Shown here piece after piece: positions 1 to 12,402 of a stretch of DNA of 64,000 bases; the stretch's first letter is position 1; every line of letters begins with the position of its first letter. The stretch comes from Burkholderia sp. WSM2232 (GTDB lineage: Bacteria; Pseudomonadota; Gammaproteobacteria; Burkholderiales; Burkholderiaceae): NCBI RefSeq assembly GCF_000472545.1, contig NZ_KI421432.1:480577-544576 (forward strand), read 5' to 3'. Position numbers and translations under genes: made by a program. The notes under the pieces are model-generated. The model was not told the DNA's origin and ran no database searches. It saw only the letters and a list, made by a program, of their open reading frames with translations.

Positions 1-1080
1 CGAACTGAGCGCGTCCTGATGCATCTGCACGACGATCCAGTCGATGTCGTCGTCGCCCGCCGCGTGGCGCAGCGTCTTTTCGAGCCAGCGCGTCTGTTCG
101 CCGCCGGTGTAGCCGCGCACATAGAAGGACGTGCCCGGCTGGATCGGCGGATTGCCGGTGCTGGCCGCCGGCACGAGCGGATTGGGTCCGGCCACGAACG
201 CGGCGGCGTCCTGATAGACGACGTCGTCGGCATCGAGCGAAATGAACAGTACCGAACTCACGCGGAAGCTGTACCAGCGCCCCTGAAAATGCGTGTGATT
301 GTCGGGCAGCGCATAGCGCGCGAGATACGATGCGAACCCTTGCTCGCCGTTGTGGAATTCGATTTCATGGTTGCCCGGGCACGGCATCCACGGACGATTC
401 GCCGCCGAGCTCTGGCAGTTGTTGCCGAAGTCGCGCCACACCTGCGGCTGGTGCGTGGGGTTCAGATTGGCATAGCACAGGTCGCCGTTGAGCAGATGAA
501 ACAGCGGCTGGAAACGCTCCACCGCCTGCACCGCAAAGCGGCTTTGCGGCGAGGACAGAACCCAGCCGGTGTTCGGTGTCGCGAGATCGCCATAGCTAGT
601 CCAGCGAAACGGCGCGCGGCCGTGCGGCGCTGTGCGAAAGCGGCCGGTAAAGGGCTGCGCCGCGTGGCTGTCGTTTTCGGCCGTGACCTCGTACTCGTAG
701 TTCGTATCCGGCTCGAGACCACCCAAACGCGCATGATAGTTGAACACGACCTCACCGTTCAGGCCGTCGGTGTAGGTAGTCTGCACGCCATGCACGATGT
801 GCTTCTGGCCGCCCGGGCGGCCCACGCGCAGATGCGGCTTGACGGCCGCCGCGAGCGACGCCCATGACACGGTCACTTCGCTCGTGGGATCGTTGCCCCA
901 GGTCAGATGGATCTGCTCGGGCGTGCCGTCCGCCGTGCCGCTCGCGGCGCGCGCCGTCGACAGTGCATTGGCCGCGCCGGCCAGACCCGATGCGCCGGCG
1001 AATTTCAGAAACCCGCGACGCGAAACGATGGTAGCGCCCTCATCGGCTGGCGAGGCCTTAGCGTTTTTTGTATTCGACAT
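1..1080 (-). CDS. Purple acid phosphatase-like metallophosphoesterase, Tat-exported (3' part cut by window edge)
   Basis: The frame is open from an ATG at 1080 to the first base of the window, giving 360 residues with the C-terminus missing. The N-terminus carries a twin-arginine motif (SRRGFLKFAG) followed by a hydrophobic stretch ending near ARAA, so Tat export to the periplasm is likely. A fibronectin-like domain follows (TPEQIHLTWG, then GLEPDTNYEY), which is the usual N-terminal part of purple acid phosphatases. The metal-binding motifs of the calcineurin-like fold follow: GDL (as YGDLATP), GDLCY and GNHE. These enzymes hydrolyse phosphomonoesters or diesters with a dinuclear metal centre. 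No strong ribosome binding site is seen before the ATG. The family call is firm; the substrate is unknown. Confidence 0.85.
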   Translation of the reverse strand, partial: MSNTKNAKASPADEGATIVSRRGFLKFAGASGLAGAANALSTARAASGTADGTPEQIHLTWGNDPTSEVTVSWASLAAAVKPHLRVGRPGGQKHIVHGVQTTYTDGLNGEVVFNYHARLGGLEPDTNYEYEVTAENDSHAAQPFTGRFRTAPHGRAPFRWTSYGDLATPNTGWVLSSPQSRFAVQAVERFQPLFHLLNGDLCYANLNPTHQPQVWRDFGNNCQSSAANRPWMPCPGNHEIEFHNGEQGFASYLARYALPDNHTHFQGRWYSFRVSSVLFISLDADDVVYQDAAAFVAGPNPLVPAASTGNPPIQPGTSFYVRGYTGGEQTRWLEKTLRHAAGDDDIDWIVVQMHQDALSS

Positions 1081-1211
1081 GTCAGTGTTTGTGGGTAGGA
1101 AGAACTGGCGGCTTTTGACCAGCGATCCTAGTCGCGAAACGGTGACAGTTGAATGAAAAGGCCAAACGCCGAGCGCCACGCGCCAACGACCGGGCGCTAA
1201 CGACCCCGCGA

Positions 1212-1631
1212 CTAAGACTGCCGCGGCTGCGGGTTGTTGGCGGGATCGGTATCGAACTTCGAGACGCCTTGAATGCCGTGTTCGTTCACGAGCTTCAATA
1301 GTTCGGTCTCCATCGCATCGGCCGTATGCTTTTCGTAAATCTGTTCGCCCTTTACGTAGACCGTAAACGAACGCAAGTACTTCGCCTTCTTTTGCGGATT
1401 TTCAATCGTGTCGCGCGTCCACTGGTAAAGCGGATACTGCTGGATGCCGACGCGCTCCGCCTCGCTCACGTAGTCCGCGAACGCGTCGTACTGGCACTTC
1501 ACGCTCGCGTCATGCCGATGCAATATCCGTTGAAGCTCCTGGTGCCCGGCGCCGGACGCATCGGCGCGCAGCACATCTGCCAATTCCGGCGCGACGGTGA
1601 GCCGAAGCTGGAATTTCAAGGTCGAGTCCAC
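1212..1631 (-). CDS. Conserved hypothetical protein, 139 aa
   Basis: I do not recognise the family. The protein is soluble and charged, without signal peptide or membrane segment, and ends in a polar tail rich in Asn and Pro. The GTG start at 1631 is preceded by GGGAG at 6-nt spacing, which supports it as a real gene rather than a shadow frame. It lies between the phosphatase and the GGDEF/EAL gene, all on the minus strand, but the gaps of 131 and 52 nt do not prove cotranscription. No function is proposed. Confidence 0.6.
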   Translation of the reverse strand: MDSTLKFQLRLTVAPELADVLRADASGAGHQELQRILHRHDASVKCQYDAFADYVSEAERVGIQQYPLYQWTRDTIENPQKKAKYLRSFTVYVKGEQIYEKHTADAMETELLKLVNEHGIQGVSKFDTDPANNPQPRQS

Positions 1632-1669
1632 GTGTTGCTCCCAGTCGATGTGAGTCGTGTATCGGGCCG

Positions 1670-1685
1670 AAGCGGCTGACCGCTT
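1670..1685 (-). terminator. Hairpin overlapping the GGDEF/EAL stop codon
   Basis: AAGCGG and CCGCTT are separated by 4 nt. There is no T-run after it, so a role as terminator is only possible. Confidence 0.25.
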
Positions 1686-3618
1686 ATGCCTGGTTCACGG
1701 ACTGAGCGGGCAACTGCTCTTCGATGCGCGCGATTTCGCTGCCCTGCACCGGCCTGCCGAGCAAAAAGCCTTGTGCATGGGTGCAGCCCGAGCGCCGCAC
1801 GAAATCGAGTTGTTCCTGCGTTTCGATGCCTTCCGCAGTGGTCGGCATGCCTATTTCGCGTGCCAATGCAACGATTCCACGCACCACTGCTGCGGACTCG
1901 CGCCGATGTACGGACTCCTTGACAAACGAACTGTCGATTTTCAGCTTGTCGAACGTAAAGCGCACGAGCGTGGACATCGTCGAGAAGCCGGTGCCGAAAT
2001 CGTCGAGCGCGAGACCGATGCCCAATGCACGTAGCCGCGAGATGTTGCGCCGGGTCACCACGTCGTCGTTAAGCAACACTGTCTCGGTCACTTCTATGTT
2101 CAGGCGCTCGGGCGGCAGGCGCGTTTTGCGAAGCACGCCCGCCACGATCGACGCAAACATTTCCTCGCGCAACTGCACCGGCGACACGTTGACCGCAACC
2201 GGCACCTTGTCGCGCCACATCACGGCTTCCTTGCATGACTGCAGCAACGCCCACTCGCCGAGCGCGAGTATCAGGCCGGTGCGCTCCGCCGTGGGAATGA
2301 ACGCGGACGGCGAGAGTTCGCCACGCGTCGGATGCGTCCAGCGAATCAGCGCTTCGCGGCCCGTCACGACGCCGCTTGCGAGGTCCACAATCGGCTGATA
2401 CTCCATGCGCAAGCCGCCGAACGTGCGCAACGCACCTTCGAGGTCGCTGCGCAACAGGCTCAGGCTTTCGTCGGAGACATGCTGTTCGGCGTCGAAAATC
2501 GCGTAGGCGCTCTTGCCGCTGCGCTTGACCGCGTATAGCGCACGGTCGGCGCAGATCAGCAGCTGCGGCCCGGTCGACGCATGCTCCGGATACAGCGCGA
2601 CACCTACGCTCGCGCCGATATGCACGAGCGCTTCGCTCAGCGAAAATGGCCGCGCCAGTGTCTTGACGATGCTGTCCGCGAGCAGCCGCACGTCGCGAGA
2701 CGGGTCGGGCGCTTCTGAAATCACCACGAATTCATCGCCGGCGAGGCGCCCGACAATATCGGTGGCCGGTATTGCGTCAAGTAGGCGAAGCGCGGCTTCC
2801 TGAAGAATCTGGTCGCCGGCGGCGTGCCCCAGACTATCGTTAATGGCCTTGAAGCCGTCCAGGTCGATCAGTAGAACAGCGAACAATTTGTCGCGTTGCG
2901 AAGCGCTGAGCGCTGTGCGCTCAAGCAGCAATTCGTTGATGCGTGCACGATTCGGCAATCCGGTAAGGCTGTCGTGATGCGCGAGGCGCTGGCTGGTTTC
3001 GCGTGCGAGCAGCAAGGCCACGGTGTCGCGATTGCTGCGCAGCGCCACGGTCAGGAAACCGGCCGCGCAAAACGGCGCCTGAAACAGCAGCACCAGTTTG
3101 CCCGAACCTGGCGAAAGCGCCGCGCCCACGCCGAGCAGGCCGAGAATAAAGAAAATCTGCAGCAACACGAGCCGCGGCGTGGCCGCATTACGTCCCGCGA
3201 GTCCGCCGACAACGCCGACCGCGCACACATTGCCCAGCAGAAAGAGCGTGGGGTCCGCGCTGACGTTGCACAAGAGCGCGCCGAAGCCAAACAGCGCGCT
3301 CCAGAGAATGCTCGCCAACAGGAACGCCGAGGTAGGAGTAGGCAGATTGCGCGCACTACGGCTGCGGCATGCCCAGATCAGCGCCAGACGCACCGTCAGC
3401 AACGCGACCACGGCGCCCGTCCATGTGGCGTACAGCAGGCTCGGGTGCAGGTAGTAAGCGGTCACGCAGACACTGATTTCGCATACCGACGCAAAAACAA
3501 TTGATGCCGTGCGCGTGAACAGATTGGCGAGAAGTATCTGCCGGTTCTCAGCGCTCAGGTTCTGAGCGGACGAGACGATCCACCTGAAAAATGGAGACCT
3601 TGGTTCACTAAAAGCCAT
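1684..3618 (-). CDS. Membrane-bound GGDEF/EAL protein (c-di-GMP turnover)
   Basis: The protein has 644 residues. Residues about 30-190 form several hydrophobic segments (a MASE-like membrane sensor). A GGDEF domain spans about 205-365 with the signature as AGDEF (293-297), and an EAL domain spans about 390-630. The EAL site looks complete: E422 in EAL, N477, E509 and E512, the DD pair at 539-540, K560, E596 and Q616, so phosphodiesterase activity is likely. AGDEF is often still active as a cyclase. The RxxD inhibitory site expected just before the signature is absent (PATD instead), so product feedback at that site is not expected. The balance of the two activities cannot be read from sequence. 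Confidence 0.92.
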   Translation of the reverse strand: MAFSEPRSPFFRWIVSSAQNLSAENRQILLANLFTRTASIVFASVCEISVCVTAYYLHPSLLYATWTGAVVALLTVRLALIWACRSRSARNLPTPTSAFLLASILWSALFGFGALLCNVSADPTLFLLGNVCAVGVVGGLAGRNAATPRLVLLQIFFILGLLGVGAALSPGSGKLVLLFQAPFCAAGFLTVALRSNRDTVALLLARETSQRLAHHDSLTGLPNRARINELLLERTALSASQRDKLFAVLLIDLDGFKAINDSLGHAAGDQILQEAALRLLDAIPATDIVGRLAGDEFVVISEAPDPSRDVRLLADSIVKTLARPFSLSEALVHIGASVGVALYPEHASTGPQLLICADRALYAVKRSGKSAYAIFDAEQHVSDESLSLLRSDLEGALRTFGGLRMEYQPIVDLASGVVTGREALIRWTHPTRGELSPSAFIPTAERTGLILALGEWALLQSCKEAVMWRDKVPVAVNVSPVQLREEMFASIVAGVLRKTRLPPERLNIEVTETVLLNDDVVTRRNISRLRALGIGLALDDFGTGFSTMSTLVRFTFDKLKIDSSFVKESVHRRESAAVVRGIVALAREIGMPTTAEGIETQEQLDFVRRSGCTHAQGFLLGRPVQGSEIARIEEQLPAQSVNQA

Positions 3619-3959
3619 GACCTACGCATTTTTGTTGGTGAAGGGATCGCAGCCGGCAGCGTGTGTCCCGATTATTACGTAAACACTGTTCAGAAGGTTA
3701 ATTCGGCCATACGGTGGCGGCTATCGCCTTCCCAATTGTTGAGCACAGGCGCGACAGCAAACGGTTGTGCCGAGCCCTTACGGAAACCCGTGTCGACGAG
3801 GTTCTCTATTTTCCCCTTTCGTAAGGTTAACCCCGATTTAAACGCAAACCAACAAAAGGGAAATTCTGTCTGCTGCGTGTAATCCAAGTGCAACCAATCG
3901 ATATCGCCGTAAAGCCCGGCTTTGCGGCCGGTGTCCCGCGCGCCTGAAAGGAGAGCAAT
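3619..3959. other. Intergenic control region between divergent GGDEF/EAL gene and glycerol ABC operon
   Basis: These 341 bases hold no convincing gene. Two perfect 8-bp palindromes are visible, TTACGTAA at 3673-3680 and GGTTAACC at 3825-3832, and the stretch 3805-3870 is clearly more AT-rich than the surroundings. The promoter of the ABC operon is expected here. No GlpR-type regulator gene is in the window, so I cannot assign an operator. Confidence 0.5.
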
Positions 3960-5040
3960 TTGGTCCTGGAACTGGAGCAAGTCAGTGTCGTTTCTGGCGG
4001 GCAACCGTATCTATACGGCGTGGATTTGCGTCTTGTCCCAGGCGCCATCAATGTGCTGCTGGGTCCGACGCAGGCGGGCAAGACAACGCTCATGCGCGTC
4101 ATGGCCGGCCTGGACAGACCGAATTCGGGCCGCGTGCTGGCCGACGGTCAGGACGTGACAGGCGTCAGCGTGCGCCAGCGCAACCTGGCCATGGTCTATC
4201 AGCAGTTCATCAATTACCCGGCGATGACCGTCTTCGAGAACATCGCCTCGCCGCTCCGGTTGCAGAAGACCGACTCCGCCGAAATCCGCCGGCGTGTGCT
4301 CGAAGTCGCGGCCAAACTGCATATCGAGCATCTGCTCGAGCGGCGGCCGAACGAACTCTCGGGCGGTCAACAGCAGCGCTGCGCGCTCGCGCGGGCCCTC
4401 GTCAAGCGCACCTCACTGGTGCTGCTCGACGAACCGCTCGTGAACCTCGACTACAAACTGCGCGAGGAACTGCGCATGGAGCTGGCAACGCTTTTTGCGG
4501 ACGGCAAGACGACCGTGGTGTACGCAACCACGGAGCCACTCGAAGCGCTGCTGCTCGGCGGCCATACCGCAGTCGTGGATAAAGGCCGCGTGCTGCAATT
4601 CGGTCCCACGCTCGACGTCTACAACGCGCCCGTCAACGTGGACGCCGCAGCCGTCTTCAACGACCCGCCCATGAACATGCTGACGAGCGAGCTGAGCGGA
4701 AACGGCAGCGCGCGTCTGCCTGTCGGCATCGAGGTTCCTGTCCGCACGAGCACCACGGCAAACGGCAAGTGCCGCATCGGCATCCGGCCGGGACATCTGC
4801 GTCTTCAGGCGAAGTCCGCCAACGCGGTGGCCATTCCATGCCGTCTCGAACTGGCCGAACTGAGCGGCTCCGAAACCTATCTGCACCTGCGCACGCTGAC
4901 AGGCAGCATTGACCTGGTTGCGCAGTTGCAGGGCGTGCATCAGATCGAACTCGGCACTCGCCTCGACGTTTTCATCGACCCGGACGAACTCTTTGTGTTC
5001 GGCGCGGATACAAAGCTGGTGTCCAGCCCGGAGGCCGCTT

Positions 5041-5054
<14 letters not shown>
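3960..5054 (+). CDS. glpS: Glycerol-type ABC importer, ATPase subunit GlpS-like
   Basis: A 364-residue ABC ATPase with the CUT1/MalK layout: nucleotide-binding domain about 1-235, then a TOBE-like C-terminal domain. The start is TTG, with AGGAGAG 7 nt upstream. Walker A is the unusual GPTQAGKT (35-42), the signature LSGGQ (133-137) is canonical, and Walker B is VLLDEP (154-159). The switch histidine expected in a THD motif is replaced by Thr (YATTEP, T191). The stretch GLDRPNSG and the motif QQFINYPAMTV match what I know of GlpS of the rhizobial glycerol transporter. It is the first gene of a six-gene operon and overlaps the next by 14 nt. The substrate is inferred from family and operon order; glpD, glpK and glpR are not in the window. 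Confidence 0.88.
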
Positions 5055-6161
<1,107 letters not shown>

Positions 6162-6165
<4 letters not shown>

Positions 6166-7058
6166 ACAAGCCCGTCAATCAGAAAGCGTGGCTCCTTGTC
6201 GTGCCCGTGTTCATCTGCGTGGCGTTTTCCGCGATCCTGCCGCTGATGACCGTCGTCAACTATTCGGTGCAGGACATCATCAGTCCCACACAGCATGTGT
6301 TTGTTGGCACCGAATGGTTTCGCAACATCATGACCGATCCCGACCTGCGCGACGCGCTCGGCAGGCAGATCATCTTTTCCGCGTGCGTGCTGCTGTTCGA
6401 GATTCCGTTGGGCGTGGGTCTCGCGCTTTCCATGCCGGCTTCGGGCTGGCGCGCGTCGGCGGCGCTCGTGGTGCTTGCGATGCCCTTGCTGATTCCATGG
6501 AACGTGGTCGGCACGATCTGGCAGATTTTTGGACGCCCCGATATCGGCCTGCTCGGATACTGGCTCAACAGCCTCGGCTTTGACTACAACTACACCGCAA
6601 GCCCTACGGCCGCATGGGTCACCGTGCTCGTGATGGACATCTGGCACTGGACACCGCTCGTCGCGCTGCTTTGCTACGCCGGCTTGCGCGCAATTCCCGA
6701 TGCGTTTTATCAGGCTGCCGAAATCGACGGCGCGAGCCGCTTCGCCGTGTTCCGCTACATCGAATTGCCGAAAATGCGCGGCGTGCTGATGATCGCCGTG
6801 CTGCTGAGATTCATGGACAGCTTCATGATCTACACCGAACCGTTCGTGCTGACGGGCGGTGGCCCGGGCGATTCCACAACCTTTCTGAGCCAGTACCTGA
6901 CACAAAAAGCGGTCGGCCAATTCGACCTCGGCCCGGCTGCGGCTTTCTCGCTGATCTATTTCCTCATCATTTTGCTGCTGTGCTTCATTCTCTATAACTG
7001 GATGAGCCGCGTCGGCAAAGGCGGCCCCGCTGCGCAAGGAGAAGAACATGCAGGATAA
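6162..7058 (+). CDS. glpP: ABC importer permease GlpP-like (MalF type)
   Basis: A 298-residue inner-membrane protein with about six hydrophobic helices and the cytoplasmic EAA loop (YQAAEIDGASRFAVFRYIELP), the site that contacts the ATPases. The ATG overlaps the glpT stop codon by four bases. It is expected to pair with the next gene product to form the translocation channel for glycerol or a related polyol. The assignment is strong for family and moderate for substrate. Confidence 0.9.
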
Positions 7059-7860
7059 GCGCCGCTGGATGCGCACCCTGGTTCTCGTGGTCTACATGGC
7101 GTTCGCGCTGATTCCGCTTTACTGGATGCTGTCGATCTCGCTGCGCACGAATGAAGAAACCATGTCGACATTCGCCACGCTGCCGCAGCACGTGACATTC
7201 GAGAACTACAGGATCATCTTCACGGACCCGTCGTGGTACTGGGGCTATATCAACTCGATCATCTACGTGCTGATGAACACGGTGATGTCGGTGCTGGTCG
7301 CGTTGCCTGCGGCGTATGCGTTCTCGCGCTACCGTTTTCTCGGCGACAAGCACATGTTCTTCTGGCTGCTCACGAACCGTATGACGCCGCCGGCCGTGTT
7401 CCTGCTGCCTTTTTTCCAGCTCTATTCGAGCGTGGGTTTGACCGACACGTATATCGCGGTTGCGCTTGCACACATGCTGTTCAACGTGCCGCTTGCGGTG
7501 TGGATTCTCGAAGGTTTCATGTCGGGCGTGTCGCGCGAAATCGACGAAACGGCGTATATCGACGGCTATACGTTCCCGGCATTCTTCGTGAAGATCTTTC
7601 TACCGCTCATCAAGTCGGGCGTCGGCGTCACGGCGTTCTTCTGCTTCATGTTCAGCTGGGTCGAGCTGCTGCTCGCCCGCACGCTCACCTCCGTGAACGC
7701 CAAGCCAATTGCGGCGGTCATGACCCGCACGGTGTCGGCGGCGGGCATGGACTGGGGCGTGCTGTCGGCGGCGGGCGTGCTCACCATTGTTCCCGGCGCG
7801 CTGGTGATCTACTTCGTGCGCAACTACATCGCGAAGGGCTTCGCGATGGGGAGAGTCTGA
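7048..7860 (+). CDS. glpQ: ABC importer permease GlpQ-like (MalG type)
   Basis: A 270-residue permease of the MalG type with six predicted helices and an EAA-like loop (DETAYIDGYTFPAFFVKIFLP). AAGGAGAA lies just upstream of the ATG within the end of glpP, which it overlaps by 11 nt. It is the second half of the channel formed with GlpP. The name follows the ABC operon nomenclature and is unrelated to the phosphodiesterase also called GlpQ. Confidence 0.9.
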   Translation: MQDKRRWMRTLVLVVYMAFALIPLYWMLSISLRTNEETMSTFATLPQHVTFENYRIIFTDPSWYWGYINSIIYVLMNTVMSVLVALPAAYAFSRYRFLGDKHMFFWLLTNRMTPPAVFLLPFFQLYSSVGLTDTYIAVALAHMLFNVPLAVWILEGFMSGVSREIDETAYIDGYTFPAFFVKIFLPLIKSGVGVTAFFCFMFSWVELLLARTLTSVNAKPIAAVMTRTVSAAGMDWGVLSAAGVLTIVPGALVIYFVRNYIAKGFAMGRV

Positions 7861-8141
7861 TGTTCACGTGGATGTACTGGACGCCCGAGGTGGCGATTTT
7901 CTTCGTCTGCATCGTCGTGATGCTGGCCGGCATGACGGCATGGGAACTGCGCTCGCCGACGCACGAACGCAAGGGCTTTCTGCCGATCGCGACGACACGC
8001 GGCGATCGCCTCTTCATCGGCCTGCTCGCGGCCGCATATGTGAATCTCGCCTGGATCGGCATTAGCGCCGAAGGCTCGAATTCGTGGCCCGGCTTCCTGG
8101 CCTCGCTCGTGGTTCTGCTCGCAATCATGTGGAAAGGCTAA
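7860..8141 (+). CDS. glpU: Small membrane protein of the glycerol ABC operon (DUF2160, GlpU-like)
   Basis: A 93-residue protein with about three hydrophobic segments, starting on the last base of the glpQ stop codon (TGATG). The family DUF2160 is found in this position in rhizobial glycerol ABC operons, between the second permease and the binding protein. Its role in transport is unknown; it may be an accessory membrane subunit. The position and translational coupling are direct evidence that it belongs to the transporter. Confidence 0.82.
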   Translation: MFTWMYWTPEVAIFFVCIVVMLAGMTAWELRSPTHERKGFLPIATTRGDRLFIGLLAAAYVNLAWIGISAEGSNSWPGFLASLVVLLAIMWKG

Positions 8142-8242
8142 AAACAGACACACGCAATGAGCACTCGCAACTGCCGGTTCCGCTGATGCCCCAGGCGGGC
8201 GCCGGAAAGATCGAAGGGGCACGAAGGACACAGGAGAAGACC

Positions 8243-9982
<1,740 letters not shown>

Positions 9983-10016
9983 GCGCCTCGCGCCGCAGTG
10001 GGCATGGGTGTGAATG

Positions 10017-10041
10017 GGCGGCACGGTGTGCCGCCTTTTTT
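10017..10041 (+). terminator. Rho-independent terminator of the glycerol ABC operon
   Basis: An 8-bp perfect stem GGCGGCAC/GTGCCGCC with a 3-nt loop is followed directly by six T. It lies 35 nt after the binding-protein stop codon. Confidence 0.93.
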
Positions 10042-10106
10042 ATGTGCGCCGATAACGATGGCAAGGGCAATGGCAATGCCGTTTCCGATGCGCGCTTGCT
10101 TCCCCA

Positions 10107-10616
10107 CTACCCGTTTGCCATCTCCACGAGTTTCGCGACCGTGTTCATGTTGCGTGCGGTTCCCGTCTTCGCGGCAGGAATTTTTAGTTTCGTGTCCGCC
10201 ATGCCGTCGTTGTAGAGAACGTAAATCTCGCGTGTGCCGAGCGCCATTTCTTCATTGCGCTGGCCGCTTGCGTGGGCGAGGGCATCAGCAGGTGGAGGCG
10301 CGTCGAGAAAAATCGCCACTGTCCGGTTGGAGGCCGCCGACTTGAACGGATTGGCGGCCAGCACCTGCGCGAGTTCCGCGCCAGTGCGCACCGCGACGCC
10401 TACCGGCTTGTCCGCATACTGCTCGAGGCAACGCTCGAGCCGGGATTTCACCGAAGCTTCGGCCAACTTGCTGTCGAACACCACATTGCCGCTCGCAATG
10501 TAGGTGCGAACCTCAGTGAAGCCGAGCGACTCGCACATGCTGCGCAACTCGGCCATAGGCAGCTTGCCGGTGCCGCCAACGTTCACCGCGCGCAGAAAAG
10601 CAACGTATCGGATCAT
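10107..10616 (-). CDS. DUF1697 family protein
   Basis: A 169-residue soluble protein beginning MIRYVAFLRAVNVGG, the conserved opening of the DUF1697 family, with the further family motif YIASGNVVF. The length is normal. The function of the family is not established. It is convergent with the glycerol ABC operon and separated from the next minus-strand gene by about 40 nt. Confidence 0.85.
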   Translation of the reverse strand: MIRYVAFLRAVNVGGTGKLPMAELRSMCESLGFTEVRTYIASGNVVFDSKLAEASVKSRLERCLEQYADKPVGVAVRTGAELAQVLAANPFKSAASNRTVAIFLDAPPPADALAHASGQRNEEMALGTREIYVLYNDGMADTKLKIPAAKTGTARNMNTVAKLVEMANG

Positions 10617-10655
10617 TGGTCAGATTCTGTTTTATTTAGCGTTGTGAAGACGTAT

Positions 10656-11501
10656 TCATATGAGTCCGGCAGCTCGCACGATCATCAACAAGCCGATGCC
10701 CACGATTACAAGCCCCATACCTCGCGCGACGAACCGCCCGCGCGGCGCGAGCCGTTCCAGCGTAATGGCAGCCGTCACCGCAGACATGGCAAGCGGGTTC
10801 ATCACGCCCGCTACGACGAGCACCGCGGTCAGGCTCGCGCAGCAAAAGCAGCAGTGCAGGCCGAGGCGCGAACCGTATCGTAATGCAGCAGCGGCACGCG
10901 AGCGCAATACTGTGTGGACGCAATCCGGCGCTCGCCCGCAGCAGCGCAGATAATGCGCCTTCCAGCTGGACAATTGCAACGCGCCCGCCAGCAGCACGAC
11001 GACGACGCCAACAACGGGAATCGCGCGCGAAAATGCGGGCATCCGCATTTCTAACATTGCGAGGGCCGCGCCGAGCGCGAACACGACGAGGCCCAACGCC
11101 GCCCAGACGGCGAAATACGCGAGGGCGGCCAACCATGTCTGCATTGCCACGCGCTTATGCCCTGCCTTGCGAAGCGCTTCGCCATAGCGCCACCAGGCAG
11201 GCGCAGCCGCCGGCAGCATCATCGCAACCATCATCGCAATCCACATGCCGACGAACGATGCCGCAACTGCAGGCCACGTCTGCCCGCATAGCGGCAGCCA
11301 CATCATCGACATGGTCCAGCCGCCGGGCATGGGCATTTCGCCCATCGCCGACATCGAGAGGCATGCCGCGACCGTCAGCGCCGTGCTGATCGCGAACAGC
11401 AAGCCGCAGACGCCGTAAAAGACCGCACGGCGCGCATCCATGCGCGCGCCGGTCTTTGCCCTCGCGAACTTGCGGCATTCGCCAACGCCAACGAGGTCCA
11501 T
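10656..11501 (-). CDS. DUF2182 family membrane protein (predicted metal-binding)
   Basis: A 281-residue polytopic membrane protein. The start at 11501 is chosen because GAGG lies 7 nt upstream and the gene then begins 8 nt after the DUF899 stop; a second ATG 20 codons further in is possible. Methionine-rich membrane stretches (MSAMGEMPMPG, MVAMMLPAAAP) and a Cys/His cluster (YLRCCG, LGLHCCFCC) fit DUF2182, often described as a predicted metal-binding membrane protein. It is probably translationally linked to the DUF899 gene. No experimental function is known to me. Confidence 0.8.
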   Translation of the reverse strand: MDLVGVGECRKFARAKTGARMDARRAVFYGVCGLLFAISTALTVAACLSMSAMGEMPMPGGWTMSMMWLPLCGQTWPAVAASFVGMWIAMMVAMMLPAAAPAWWRYGEALRKAGHKRVAMQTWLAALAYFAVWAALGLVVFALGAALAMLEMRMPAFSRAIPVVGVVVVLLAGALQLSSWKAHYLRCCGRAPDCVHTVLRSRAAAALRYGSRLGLHCCFCCASLTAVLVVAGVMNPLAMSAVTAAITLERLAPRGRFVARGMGLVIVGIGLLMIVRAAGLI

Positions 11502-11509
11502 TACGCGCC

Positions 11510-12277
11510 TCAGCGCTTTTCGTATTCGTCGTGACGCCGCCACCAGATGCCGGTCTCGTTGCGCCCCTTCGGTGCGCGGTCGAGCCACTGGTACATGCCC
11601 CACAGGCCGTCCAGTCCTCGCGCGTAGGTGGAGTACGTGTGGTACACGTCGCCGTCCTCGAGCACGAACGCGCTGAGTCCTGGCCGATCGCGCGCGTAGG
11701 TGGACGGGTCTGTCCCGCAGGTCGCCGCGAACTGCGCGACAGGCTCGGGCGCCGGCACCGCGTCCATCGCGTGACGCCCACGCTGATAGTTGTATTCGAC
11801 GCTGCCCTCGCGCTGCTGCTCCTCGGTGAACGAGATGTTGAAGTCGAAGTTGAAGTCGCTGCCCGCCGAGGAAGCCCACGGGAACGTCCACCCCATGCGC
11901 CGCTTGTATTCCTGCAGCTTCGCGAGCGGCGCCCGCGATATCGCCATCAGCCTGACATCGTGATTGGCGAGATGCACCGCAAAACCGTCGAACCCGTCCG
12001 CAATCGACGAACACGACGGGCAACCCGCCTTGTAGTCCGGCCCGAACATGAAGTGATAGACGAGAAGCTGCGAGCGTCCCGCAAACAGATCGGCGAGCGA
12101 CGCACTGCCCCCTTCGGTCTCGAACCGGTATGTCTTGTCGACGCGAACCCACGGCAATTCCTGACGCCGCCGCGCCAGTTCGTCGCTGCGGCGCGTCAAC
12201 TCCTTTTCCGCCTTGAGCAGGTCGAGGCGCGCCGCCAGCCATTGCTCGCGGGTGCCGGTGGTATGGGTTGTGGTCAT
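11510..12277 (-). CDS. DUF899 family thioredoxin-like protein
   Basis: A 255-residue protein. The ATG at 12277 is preferred over one at 12325 because GGAGAGAG lies just upstream. It contains a thioredoxin-like fold of the DUF899 family with the motifs VYHFMFGPDY and GCPSCSS, where two cysteines are spaced as in redox proteins, and a C-terminal WDR-type ending (GIWWRRHDEYEKR). The role is unknown. It forms a likely two-gene operon with the DUF2182 gene and diverges from the winged-helix gene at 12403. Confidence 0.82.
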   Translation of the reverse strand: MTTTHTTGTREQWLAARLDLLKAEKELTRRSDELARRRQELPWVRVDKTYRFETEGGSASLADLFAGRSQLLVYHFMFGPDYKAGCPSCSSIADGFDGFAVHLANHDVRLMAISRAPLAKLQEYKRRMGWTFPWASSAGSDFNFDFNISFTEEQQREGSVEYNYQRGRHAMDAVPAPEPVAQFAATCGTDPSTYARDRPGLSAFVLEDGDVYHTYSTYARGLDGLWGMYQWLDRAPKGRNETGIWWRRHDEYEKR

Positions 12278-12402
12278 GGCTCTCTCTCCGTTCGGTTTTC
12301 TGTCGTCGCTCGATCGTTTCGACACGACGTACTGGTTTGCGGTCGTGCTAGATTAGTACCTGGCTTTCCGACGGTGGGAGTGACAAGTGTGGCGCGATTT
12401 CC

